A stretch of 64,000 nt of DNA, taken from contig CM069765.1 in the NCBI GenBank assembly GCA_036169595.1, forward strand, positions 4,086,001 to 4,150,000, in the 5' to 3' direction. Below are positions 53,596 to 64,000 of this stretch, one piece after another. The notes under the pieces are model-generated. The model made no database searches and was not told the DNA's origin. It saw nothing but the letters and a program-made list of their open reading frames with translations. The stretch comes from Dictyostelium firmibasis. Lineage: Eukaryota > Evosea > Eumycetozoa > Dictyosteliales > Dictyosteliaceae. The translations under genes were made by a program, and so were the position numbers. Position 1 is the first letter of the stretch. The number at the start of each line of letters is the position of its first letter.

Positions 53596-53976
53596 TTACC
53601 AAATTTTATCTTTACATAAACCATTATAAACACCATCTATTCTTGAACCAAAATTATTTTCAGAGGAATAATTTCCATTTACTCTATGGGAATAAATTTG
53701 ATGTTGTTCAAATGGATCCCACTTAATAAAACATACAGTTGTTCCAGAAATGTATGAACCAACATTATTATGAAACTCATTTGGTAATTCTACATAACCC
53801 ATATTTGTATCATAAACAAATCTTTCACCTTGGAAACCACTTTGTGTAAAGAAAATGACTTGATTTGATTGATCATTTAAAAATTGAAATGGAAAGTCGT
53901 CATCTGCATTTGATAATTTTAATAAAAATAAAAATGAAATAATTAAAAATATTAAATTATTATAACTTTTTAACAT
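53596..53976 (-). CDS. Small secreted protein, possibly beta/gamma-crystallin-like
   Basis: Single exon, 126 residues. A signal peptide (MLKSYNNLIFLIISFLFLLKLSNA) precedes a ~100-residue mature domain. VIFFTQSGFQGERFVYD with its aromatic-GxxG-like pattern, then VGSYISGTTVCFIKW and FGSRIDGVYNGLCKD, recall the beta/gamma-crystallin Greek-key motifs also found in secreted Dictyostelium proteins such as the DdCAD-1 N-domain. Two Cys residues could form a disulfide. The family assignment is by pattern only. It could instead be another small extracellular beta-protein. There is no membrane segment beyond the signal peptide. Confidence 0.6.
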   Translation of the reverse strand: MLKSYNNLIFLIISFLFLLKLSNADDDFPFQFLNDQSNQVIFFTQSGFQGERFVYDTNMGYVELPNEFHNNVGSYISGTTVCFIKWDPFEQHQIYSHRVNGNYSSENNFGSRIDGVYNGLCKDKIW

Positions 53977-54409
53977 CTTTTAAATATATATATAAAATTT
54001 ATTATTATTATTAATATTATAATTTTTTTTTTTTTTTTTTTTATAAAGGAAAATAATTAAAAAAATAAAAATTAATAATTATATATAAATTACTTCTTTT
54101 ATCTATTTAAAATAGAGAAAAAGACTTTTTTATATTTATTTAAACGAATAATTCAAATTCAAGTAATCACTTATTTTAAATTAAATAGAAAAGTTATGAA
54201 ATATATCTTATCTAAGAAAAAGTATTAAAAAGTAAAAAAAAAAATAAAAATTTTTTTTTAAAAAATAAATAAAAAAAAGAGAGAAAAAATTAAAATAAAT
54301 TTTGAAAAAAAAATAATTATTTTCTTTTATTATTACTATTTATTATTACTAATCTACTGTTACTACTCTACTATTACTTAAAATTATATAATATATATAT
54401 TAATATTTT
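53977..54409. other. Spacer upstream of the small secreted protein gene
   Basis: 433 bp of A/T-rich sequence with poly-T at 54023-54042. The minus-strand promoter of the secreted protein should lie here, and so should the 3' end of the coiled-coil gene. No further gene. Confidence 0.55.
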
Positions 54410-55471
54410 TTAAAAGAATTTGAATTTTCCTTTCTTTTGTTTTGAAGGAGTATTTGAAACAGAATCTAAATCAATTTGATCTAATAAATCGGTTAACATT
54501 GCTTTCTTTTGAACATTTTGTTGTGTTTTGTCATTATTATTACTACTACTATTATTATTACTACTATTATTAATATTACTATTAATATTATTGCTATTAT
54601 TATTATTATTACTATTATTACTATTATTATTATTATTATTTGTTGTGGTTGAAAGTGAATTTGCAGAGGAATTTGAAAGATTTAAAGATGGTGAAGTTGT
54701 ATTTAAATTTGGTGAGAAAGAACCAGAAGATCCTAAACCAGTATTTGCAGTTGAAGAAGTTGTAGAAATTGATGGAGAAGTTGTACTTGAAACTTCATCT
54801 GAAACACCTAAATTCAAATTTGAAATCTCAAAATCATCCTTTAAAAACTCTGATAACATTGCATTCAATTGCATTTCTGTTTGATATTTTGTATCCCAAT
54901 CTAAACTAATATCTTTATTTGATACTGATAAACTACTTCCAACTGGTGATGATTGTTTTTGTACATTTTGTTTCTCTTCATTATTATTTTCTTTACTATT
55001 ATCCTCTAAAGATATATTATCTAATTTATCTGACTTTATTATATTATTATTATTATTATTCTTTTCATTATTATCATTTGTATATATATTATTTGTATTT
55101 GTATTTGATAATTGCTCAATTCTTGATTTTAAAAATTGAATTTCATCTTTATATTGTTTATCTTTTTGTTGTTGTTGTTGAGTGATTATATTAATTACTG
55201 AATTGAATTCATTGGATAAATCATTTGATCTTTTTATAACGTTTCTAACCAATTGAACAGTATATAATCCTAAATTCGATGAATCAAACTGTGATGAATC
55301 GATAGCTTGTGGTTGTGTATCAATATTTATATTTAATGTGTTCTCTGCTTGATGTAATGTATTTTGATTGTTAATTAATGATCTCTCAATACTTTGTGAA
55401 AATGCTACCAATACTTTAAATACTTTGGTATCAATTTCACTCTTATATTCTTGTTCTAATAATACAGTCAT
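54410..55471 (-). CDS. Coiled-coil protein of unknown function
   Basis: Single exon, 353 residues. The N-terminal ~130 residues are helical and include VFKVLVAFSQSIERSLINNQ and LGLYTVQLVRNVIKRSNDLS. They end in a Gln/Lys-rich coiled coil (YKDEIQFLKSRIEQLSN). The middle and C-terminal parts are low complexity (Asn, Ser, Thr). A short conserved-looking block, KAMLTDLLDQIDLDSVSNTP, and a basic aromatic end, KKGKFKFF, lie at the C-terminus. I recognise no family. Poly-T immediately upstream of the ATG on the plus strand is the usual poly-A leader. Confidence 0.65.
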   Translation of the reverse strand: MTVLLEQEYKSEIDTKVFKVLVAFSQSIERSLINNQNTLHQAENTLNINIDTQPQAIDSSQFDSSNLGLYTVQLVRNVIKRSNDLSNEFNSVINIITQQQQQKDKQYKDEIQFLKSRIEQLSNTNTNNIYTNDNNEKNNNNNNIIKSDKLDNISLEDNSKENNNEEKQNVQKQSSPVGSSLSVSNKDISLDWDTKYQTEMQLNAMLSEFLKDDFEISNLNLGVSDEVSSTTSPSISTTSSTANTGLGSSGSFSPNLNTTSPSLNLSNSSANSLSTTTNNNNNNSNNSNNNNNSNNINSNINNSSNNNSSSNNNDKTQQNVQKKAMLTDLLDQIDLDSVSNTPSKQKKGKFKFF

Positions 55472-56377
55472 TTTTTTTTTTTTTTTATGATTTAAAAGGA
55501 TGTGAAGGGGATGGGAAGGAGTATAAAAGTTTTTATAAATTTATTTATTTTCTTTATTTATTTATCTATTGAAATGAAAATTATTTCCAATTTGAAAATT
55601 AGGTTGCAGTTTGTTTTGTTTTATTTTTGAAAAAAAAAAAAAAAGTTGGGGGGTTTTTTTTTTTTTTTTTTGTGATTTAGGTTTTGGTTATTTTTTTATT
55701 TTTTATTTTTTCCAGAAATTAAAAATATATAAACCTCGGTGTTTTTATATTATAAAATGAAATGGAATAAAGAAAATAAAAAAAATAAAAAATTTTATAC
55801 TGTGTAGTTTTTTTTTTTTTTTTTTTTTTTTTTGATGGATTGATTGGATTTTTTTTTAATATTTACAAAATTAAAATTATTTATAGTAAACTATTGTAGG
55901 TTGAAAAAAAATTATTATTTTATATATATATATAATACAGTTATGGTGTTGTGTGTTTGTGTGGTTGAAAATAATTTGAAAAGTTCTGTGAGTGAAATCT
56001 TTTTTTTATTTTTTTATTTTGCTTGTGTGTTTAAACAAATATGTAAAAATAATAAGGATTCTTATTATGTGGCACTGTTGTGTTTGTTTATTTATTTATG
56101 TTATAAAGTTTGAAAATTTCTTTATTGATCGATATATTTAAAATCTAAAAGAAAAAAAAAAATAAAAACAAAAAAAAAAAAAAATTTTGAGGTTAGTTTT
56201 TAAAAGATTTTCCAAAAGAGATTAATATTATCCTCCCAAAGTTGAAGATTAATTTATTATGGATATTAATATTGTTAATCAAAACAAAAACCATTTAAAA
56301 AAAAAAAATAAAATAAAATAAAAATTAAAAAATAATAATATATAAAAAAAAAAAAAAAAAATAATAATAATAAAAAT

Positions 56378-56408
<31 letters not shown>

Positions 56409-56689
56409 TAATTAAAAAATTTCAAGATAATTTATTGTGTTATGGATATAGTGGTGTAATAAATATTGATTTTATTTCTTGTTAATATTATTATAATTTT
56501 AAAAAAAAATAAAAATTAAAAAATAAAAATTAAAAAATAAAAATCAATTCAATGGAACATAGAGGTGGTGATTGTGTTTGTGATTAAAATATTCCTGCTT
56601 TATTTGTTTATTGTGGATTAAAAAGATAATCTATAAAAAAAAAATAAAAAATAAAAAATAAAAATAAAATAAAATAAAAAAATAATAAA

Positions 56690-56728
<39 letters not shown>

Positions 56729-57604
56729 CACACTACCCCACCCCACAAATCTATATGTATATATATAAATAACACAAAAACACAAAAACACAAACCACAA
56801 AACAATAGTTTATTGTCCAAAAATAAAAAAAATAAAAAATAAAAAAAAAAAAAGTGTTTGAAAGAAAAAAATATATCTCTCTTTGATGGGAGAGTTGGAA
56901 AATAATTACAATAGGAAGTACTACTAGCAAACAAACAATTTTTATTAAACAATATATCTACTATGGTTAATTTTTTAAAGTGGGTAAGAAAAAAAAAAAA
57001 AAAAAATAAAAAAAAAAATAAAAAAAAGGAGAGAAAAAGAAAAATATAGTTATTTATTTTATAATCTTGCCCACTTAAAAAAGTATGGAAAGAGATGGAT
57101 TTTTGATTTATTTTATTTTATTTTATTCATTTATTATTTTTTTTTAAAAATAAAATAATTTTTATTTATTTAATTAAATTTATTTTATAATTTTTATTTT
57201 TTTTTTATTTTATTTTATATTATTATTTTACATTTTTTTTTTTTTTTTTTTTTTCCCACTATCGATTTGATTACATTGGATAATTACAAAATATAAAAAC
57301 AAAGATAAAAACAACAGCTAAAAATAAATATATGTAAATAGTATTACTTTTTAAGTTCTATTTTGTTCTTTGGCTTGTTTAATTTATTATTGTAATTTAT
57401 TAAAATAAGGTATTGATATATATACACATTGATTAATTAAAATTAAATTAATTAATAAAAAAAAAATAAAAGAAATAAAAGATAAAAAAAAAAAAAAAAA
57501 AAAAATAGAAAAAGAAATAATAAAAATTTAAAATTTTAAAAAAAAAAACCAATAAGAATAAAAAAAAAAAAAACCAAAAAATAACACCATCAGGTTATTT
57601 TAAT

Positions 57605-57638
<34 letters not shown>

Positions 57639-57917
57639 ATATATATATATATATATACATATATAAATAATAATATTGTGGGTGTTGGAATCCACGCCAT
57701 ATATTTTTTTTTTTTTTTTTTTTGTATTTTTGCTTTATTGTTGGAGTATGTGTGGTGGATATGTATGTGTACGGTAGAGATGTATAGATGTGGGTGTAAG
57801 TGTGAAATTGAATGTGAATATGAGTGTGAATGAATTAATAAATAAATAAATAAATGTTTGGGTGCGTGCAGTGTTTTTGTTTTTTTCGCTACCACACTTT
57901 AACACAATTTTGTCAAA

Positions 57918-57953
<36 letters not shown>

Positions 57954-58472
57954 TTGATTTGGTGGGTGGGTCATCTGTAAATAATTTTTTTTTTTTTTTA
58001 ATACTTTTCAATAAATATTGCCATATTATTTCTTTTTTCTATCTTCTTATAGCCCAGAGAAGAGGAAAAAAAAAAATAATAAATAAAAAAAAACTGCCAT
58101 GTGAGTTTAATTATAATAAAATAACAAATAAAGAAAGGGTTGTTCGTTTGCGTCATATTTTTAAAAAAAAATAAAGAAATAAATAAAAAAATTATAGAAA
58201 CAATAATAATATAAAAGATTGAATAAAAATACACACTGAATGCAAGTACAAAGTAAAAAGTAATTGTTTTTTTTTTTTCTATTTTTTTTTTTTTTGCGGT
58301 TTTACATACAAATTTGATTTATGACCTCTTTTTTTTATTTTTTTTTTGTTTTGGTATGACAAAAAAAAAAAAAAAAAAAAAAAAAATAAAAATAAAAAAA
58401 AAAAATAAATAAAAAAAAAAAAAAAAATAAAAATGAAAAAAAAAATATCTTATGCAACTGAATTCAAATTTG

Positions 58473-58513
<41 letters not shown>

Positions 58514-58928
58514 AAATTTCCACCAAAGTCATTGTTCGTGAAATCTAAAATATCTAAAAAATTACCCCATAGTATTTTTAATTTTATTTTTAATTTTATA
58601 AATATCTTTTCTTTTTCACACCCTTTGAACAAACTCATTATTATAAAAATTTAATTTTGATCAAAAAAAAAAAAAAATGAAAAAAAAAAAAAAAAATTTT
58701 ATTTTGATCAAAAAAAAAAAAAAAAAAAAATTTACATATGAACATTTTTTTTTTTCATCACGTTTGCAGATCAAATAATTATCCCAATGTTATTTTTTAC
58801 TATTTTGTTCTTCTTCTTCGACCATTGCCAAATAATCATTTTGTGACTGATGGTTTTTTTTTTTTTTAATTATTAGTAATAGGTATTAATTTTTTTATTT
58901 CATTTTTTTTTTATCAAAAATTTATTTA
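55472..58928. other. 3.5-kb gene-poor spacer
   Basis: No protein gene can be supported. Frames here are poly-Lys, poly-Phe or Tyr/His translations of repeats. Points of non-random composition are a G/T-rich stretch at 55955-56080, a C-rich block (CTACCCCACCCCACAAATC) at 56735-56753, GTGGGTGTTGGAATCCACGCC at 57676-57696, a (GT)-rich run with GTATGTGTACGG at 57748-57790, and GGTGGGTGGGTCATC at 57960-57974. Two copies of TTTTGATCAAAA lie at 58655-58666 and 58702-58713. It is the upstream region of the coiled-coil gene (-), so some of these may be promoter elements; an unrecognised non-coding RNA is also possible. Confidence 0.5.
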
Positions 58929-60071
<1,143 letters not shown>

Positions 60072-61008
60072 TTGTGTGTGTTTTTATTCAAGAATATGGT
60101 CTTTTTTTTTTTTTTGAAAAGAAATTTTTTTTTAAATTTTTTATTTTATTTTTTTCATTTTTTTTATTTTTCAAATATTTCTGAGAAAATCTACCAATCC
60201 AAAAAAAAAAAAAAAAAGATTACAAATTAAAAAAATAAAATAAAATAAAATATAATAAAATAAATAAAAAAAAAATAAAAAAAAATAAAATTAAATAAAA
60301 AAATTAGTATATATTTTATCTATAAAGAGGAACTAAAAAATAAAATAAAGTAGGAATGGAAATAATTAAAAAACAAAAAAAAAAACAAAAAAAAAAAAAC
60401 TCTTAAATACACATCAATAAAATCAAAATCAATTTTATTTAAAAATAATAATAATTTAAAAGGTTTGCAAAAGGGTTTTATTTTTTTTATAAATATTGGT
60501 GTTGATTTTTTTATATCACGATATATTAATTTTTTCTTTTTGGTCCGCTTTGAATTTATTTTTGCATTGAATAGGATGTTTTTTGAAAAGGATGTTTTCT
60601 GAAAAGTAGTGATTATTTTTATATTTAAAACTGATGAAATATTAACTACTACACTTTCATAAACAAATACAAATGTAAAATCACCATAAACAACCATTAC
60701 AACTACAAATACAAACACATATAAAATAAAATAAAAGTAAATGAATTAAATAATATTAAATGTGATTTTTTGGTTTATTGTTTTTATATTCAATTCTTTA
60801 TTTTTTTTATTTTTTTTTTTGTAAATCAATTAAAAAAATTAAAAATTAAATTAGTGAAAAGAAATTTCTAAAAATTAATTCCAATATTAAAAAAAAAAAA
60901 AAAAAAAAAGTCAATTAATACATTCAGATCAAATTACATTTTATTTCAAATGATAATAATATAATAATAGGAAAAATGATATTCCTATTGTTGATAATAA
61001 AGAAAGCC

Positions 61009-61033
61009 ATATAGTACTTTAAGACTTAATATT

Positions 61034-61072
<39 letters not shown>

Positions 61073-61160
61073 TTTTTGTTGTTAAAAGAAGTTTGTCTTT
61101 TTTTATTATTAATATAATGATAGAATTTATTTTTAATTTTTAAATGAATAGCCTATAGTG

Positions 61161-61193
<33 letters not shown>

Positions 61194-61236
61194 TCGTAAA
61201 CTAATTTTCTATAGATATTGTCTTAAAGTACTATAT
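61009..61236. mobile_element. Segment bounded by 17-bp inverted repeats (MITE-like or hairpin RNA locus)
   Basis: ATATAGTACTTTAAGAC at 61009-61025 is perfectly inverted as GTCTTAAAGTACTATAT at 61220-61236. The 194 bp between contain two long poly-T runs and no reading frame. The arms carry four G/C pairs, so a chance match this close is unlikely even here. No clear target-site duplication is seen outside the arms. A short non-autonomous element or a foldback RNA are the main options. Confidence 0.4.
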
Positions 61237-61655
61237 TATAACCTTTTTTTTTACTTTTCATAAAAAAATCTCAACGTGGTAAACAATTATTCTAATCACT
61301 TTTGTTGATTTTTTTTTTTTTTTTTTTATACCTTACAATCATAACAAATAACCCCACCTGTGTAATTTCATTGGTAATTTTTTTAATTTTCAATTGTTTT
61401 TTTTTTTTTCATTAATTTTTTACCTTTCCAAAGTAATCGAACGATCAATGGGTCAAAAAGTCTTTTTGTAAAAATAAAACCAACAAAAAAACCAAAAAAA
61501 AAAGCAACAAAAAACCAAAAAAAAAACCAAAAAAAAAATAAAAAAAACCAAAAAAAAAAGAAAAAAAAATAAAAAAAAGAAAAAAAAAAAAAAACAATGG
61601 ATCATTAGTGTGTGTGATTTATAAAATAGAATTTTATCTTTTTTTAAAAAAAAAA

Positions 61656-61700
61656 TATAAATATAAATATAAATATAAATATAAATATAAATTTAAATAT
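61656..61700. repeat. (TATAAA)n microsatellite
   Basis: About seven TATAAA units about 60 bp upstream of the start codon of the beta-helix-like gene. They may double as TATA-type promoter sequence. Confidence 0.75.
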
Positions 61701-61760
61701 AAAAAAAAAAAAATTCATAAAAAAAAAAAAAAAAAAAAATTTTTTAAAAACATAAAAAAA

Positions 61761-62366
61761 ATGATAAAAAAAAATAATTTTTTTATAATTTATTTAGTTT
61801 TTATATTTTTTATAAATATAATAAAATCAAATTCAATTGAATTAATAGTTGATTCAAATAAAAATAATAGTAATAGTAAATTATCATACAAAAGTAGTGA
61901 AAAATGTGGTATTAAATTGGAAAATCCTTGTAATAATATTCCAGATGCAATTAATTATTTTCAAACATTATCATCAAATCAAAATGAAAAATTAATAATA
62001 AAATTAGTTAATGGTGAATATCCAATTGATGATAATAGTTTTAAAATGTATGGTTATAATTTATCAATTGAACCTTTAATTGAAAATTCAAATAATGTAA
62101 CATTCATTGGTAATGAAAATGGTTTAGATTTCATTGATATTAAATCATCAATATATAAATCAATAAATCCAACTATATTATCAATAAAAAACATTAATTT
62201 CAAATCAATATATAAATCAATAATTTATGTTGAAACAAAAAATAATAATGATTCAACTCTTATAACATTTAATAATTGTAATTTTTCAAATTGTGATGGT
62301 AGATTTTCATTTTATAGTACATCAAAATCATCATCATCATCATCATCATCCTCATCATCCTCATCT

Positions 62367-62408
<42 letters not shown>

Positions 62409-63077
62409 TCTTCATCATCATTTAATAATATTAATCAAATTAATTCATTAAAATTTATAAATTCAAGTTTTCAATCAATTAAATCAAATTCAATACTTTT
62501 TAATAATAAAAATTTTGATTTAGAGATTAAAAATTCAAATTTTCAATCTTTAGAGTTATTTAGTTTTTTTAATCCAATTGGTTCTAAAAGAAAGGTTGAA
62601 ATTTATGAAAGTTCATTTTCAATATTAAAATTGGATACAAGTTTTTTTACATCAAATAGTGGTTTATTATTAATTAAAGATTGTAAATTCAATGATATTA
62701 CAACACCATTTACATTTATATCAATTGATGATAATAATATATTCCCTGTTAATATTTCAGGTAATTCATTCTCTAATATTAATGGTAAATTAATAAATGT
62801 TTTTAATAGTAGTTTGGTAAGTTTTAATTCAAATACTTTCAAAAACTATAATCAAGTTTTAGAATCTGGTGATATTTGGGTATCTTCAAATTCAATATTA
62901 TATATGAATTTAAATACTTTTATAAACTATATTATTAATGAAGATTTCCTTTTTTGCTTTGATTCAAATATTTATATTACAAATAATATTGGTTCTAATA
63001 TAACTAATTATCCATCATGTTTATCATGTAATATTAATTATAATAAAAATGAAGTATGTTCTTTGAAGAATTCTTAA
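61761..63077 (+). CDS. Secreted parallel beta-helix-like protein
   Basis: Single exon, 438 residues from the ATG at 61761. The frame upstream is only poly-Lys/Tyr spacer. A signal peptide (IYLVFIFFINIIKSNS) is followed by KCGIKLENPCNNIPDAINYF, a pattern that opens many Dictyostelium pectin-lyase-fold proteins. Next come repeated short beta-strand turns with N-rich positions (NVTFIGNENG, LSIKNINFKS, ITFNNCNFSNCDG, LIKDCKFNDI, NISGNSFSNI, SFNSNTFKNY). A Ser/Thr tract (about residues 190-220) interrupts them. The C-terminus is Cys-containing (SCLSCNINYNKNEVCS). There is no transmembrane helix, so it is probably secreted. Function unknown. Confidence 0.7.
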
Positions 63078-63577
<500 letters not shown>

Positions 63578-63775
63578 CTATTGAGATTGAAGTTGTTCAA
63601 GTATTTTTTGTTTTTCTAATAAGATTTTTTCCATTAATAGTTTTGCTTCTTCTTGTTGTTGTCTCAATTTTTTGATTTCCTCAAACTGATCTCTAGCTTC
63701 TAGAGTTAGTGTTCGAATCTCTTGATTTTTATTATCAATTCCATTTTTAATATTATTTTCAGCTTCGCTTGACAT
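63578..63775 (-). CDS. Small coiled-coil protein
   Basis: Single exon, 65 residues from the ATG at 63775 (MSSEAENNIKNGIDNKNQEI). Fourteen upstream in-frame codons start at a second ATG (63817) but look like leader. Almost the whole protein is a continuous heptad-repeat helix ending LLMEKILLEKQKILEQLQSQ. I recognise no family. Such short coiled coils are often subunits of larger complexes. Codon use is normal for the organism and the frame is free of simple repeats, which supports it being a real gene. Confidence 0.6.
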   Translation of the reverse strand: MSSEAENNIKNGIDNKNQEIRTLTLEARDQFEEIKKLRQQQEEAKLLMEKILLEKQKILEQLQSQ

Positions 63776-64000
63776 TGTTTGTTGTGTTAAAATAAAAAAA
63801 CAAATGGCCAAATTCAAAAAAAAAATTCAAATAAAAAAAAATTAAAATAAAAAAAAAAAAGTTAAAAAAAAAAAAAAAAGAGCCATATTAATTTTCAAAA
63901 AAAAAAAAAAAGAAAAAAAATTGGGGCGCCCCAATTTTTTTTTTTTTGCCATTTCCAAAAAAAAAAAAGCCAAGGGGTCAAAAAAGGTTTTATTTTATTT
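63776..64000. other. Right-edge spacer
   Basis: Contains the palindrome above and a G+C-richer end (GCCAAGGGGTCAAAAAAGG). No frame is seen; the sequence stops inside the spacer. Confidence 0.5.
63913..63942. other. 30-bp palindrome with G+C-rich core
   Basis: TTGGGGCGCCCCAA (63921-63934) is flanked by eight A on the left and T on the right, giving a perfect 30-bp palindrome. G+C-rich strings are very rare in this genome outside genes. It lies about 140 bp upstream of the small coiled-coil gene's start codon, so it could be a promoter element of that minus-strand gene. It could also belong to something continuing beyond the window. Confidence 0.45.

Larger units (their letters stand above)
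60072..61760. other. Divergent spacer with an inverted-repeat-bounded segment
   Basis: Poly-A and poly-T runs dominate. The segment 61009-61236 is flanked by 17-bp perfect inverted repeats (listed separately). A string CTTACAATCATAACAAATAACCCCACCTG at about 61332-61360 is unusually C-rich. (TATAAA)n at 61656-61700 precedes the beta-helix gene. The minus-strand frame at 60320-60718 has no convincing features. Confidence 0.5.

Noticed and set aside
55844-56113. 89-codon plus-strand frame in the gene-poor spacer
   Set aside because: The frame is dominated by Phe/Tyr/Val from T- and GT-rich sequence and has no signal peptide, domain or splice context.
56735-56765. CCCCACAAA plus TATATATAAATA as a DUSE/TATA promoter of a class I small RNA
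   Set aside because: The base before CCCACAA does not match the element, and no CCTTACAGCAA motif or terminal stem was found downstream.
61608-61760. Longer N-terminus for the beta-helix-like protein
   Set aside because: It is Lys/Tyr repeat from the (TATAAA)n spacer. The ATG at 61761 starts a proper signal peptide.

Overview
The window is nuclear DNA of a social amoeba, almost certainly Dictyostelium discoideum. Spacers are extremely A+T rich and full of long A and T runs. Introns are short, mostly GTAAGT/GTATGT...AG, and even more A+T rich than the exons. Coding exons carry long Asn, Gln and Ser/Thr tracts, and (AAT)n/(ATT)n arrays are everywhere. Several families are typical of this organism: Tgr-like IPT/TIG surface proteins, a PSI-type PA14/CTDC glycoprotein, and a Dhk hybrid histidine kinase. 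Exon joins were deduced by reading frame and splice-site consensus; no transcript data were available.

Layout. 1-11168 is a tandem array of three IPT/TIG (Tgr-like) surface-protein genes on a repeat of about 3.6 kb, with repeated spacers. Copies 1 and 2 (688 codons each) end in a short hydrophobic C-terminus. Copy 3 (970 codons) has extra IPT domains, a transmembrane helix and a cytoplasmic tail. 11406-15903 is a compact housekeeping block: mitochondrial pyrimidine-nucleotide-type carrier (-), TraB-domain mitochondrial protein (+), tubulin cofactor B (-) and a small coiled-coil protein (-). 15904-17782 is a long leader in front of a 2067-residue hybrid histidine kinase with twelve HAMP units, probably dhkJ (+). 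24892-28232 is an eight-exon PSI-family gene (+). 28947-33845 holds RBM42 (-) and a CH-IQ-DH-PH RhoGEF (-). 35146-38183 holds ETF-beta (+) and an importin-alpha-like protein without an importin-beta-binding domain (+). 38390-47813 is a 3058-residue NBAS/Sec39 homologue (+). 48041-49743 is UDP-glucose pyrophosphorylase (-). 51925-53275 is a mARC-type MOSC protein (-). 53596-55471 holds a small secreted protein resembling beta/gamma-crystallin domains and a coiled-coil protein (-). 55472-58928 has no gene I can support. 58929-60071 is an Asn-rich protein (-), 61761-63077 a secreted beta-helix-like protein (+), and 63578-63775 a 65-residue coiled-coil protein (-).

Functional themes. The array at the left edge is the most dynamic part. 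Near-identical extracellular domains, patchwork amino-acid differences, different membrane anchors and altered upstream GT-rich elements suggest recombination and gene conversion in a recognition-type surface family. The remaining genes cover unrelated cell biology: phosphorelay signalling, secreted glycoproteins, Rho signalling, nuclear import, ER-Golgi tethering, mitochondrial metabolism and nucleotide-sugar supply. No tRNA, rRNA, CRISPR array or intact transposon was recognised. Several perfect inverted repeats in spacers, including a 17-bp pair around a 228-bp segment and a G+C-rich palindrome at the right edge, are not explained by the genes.
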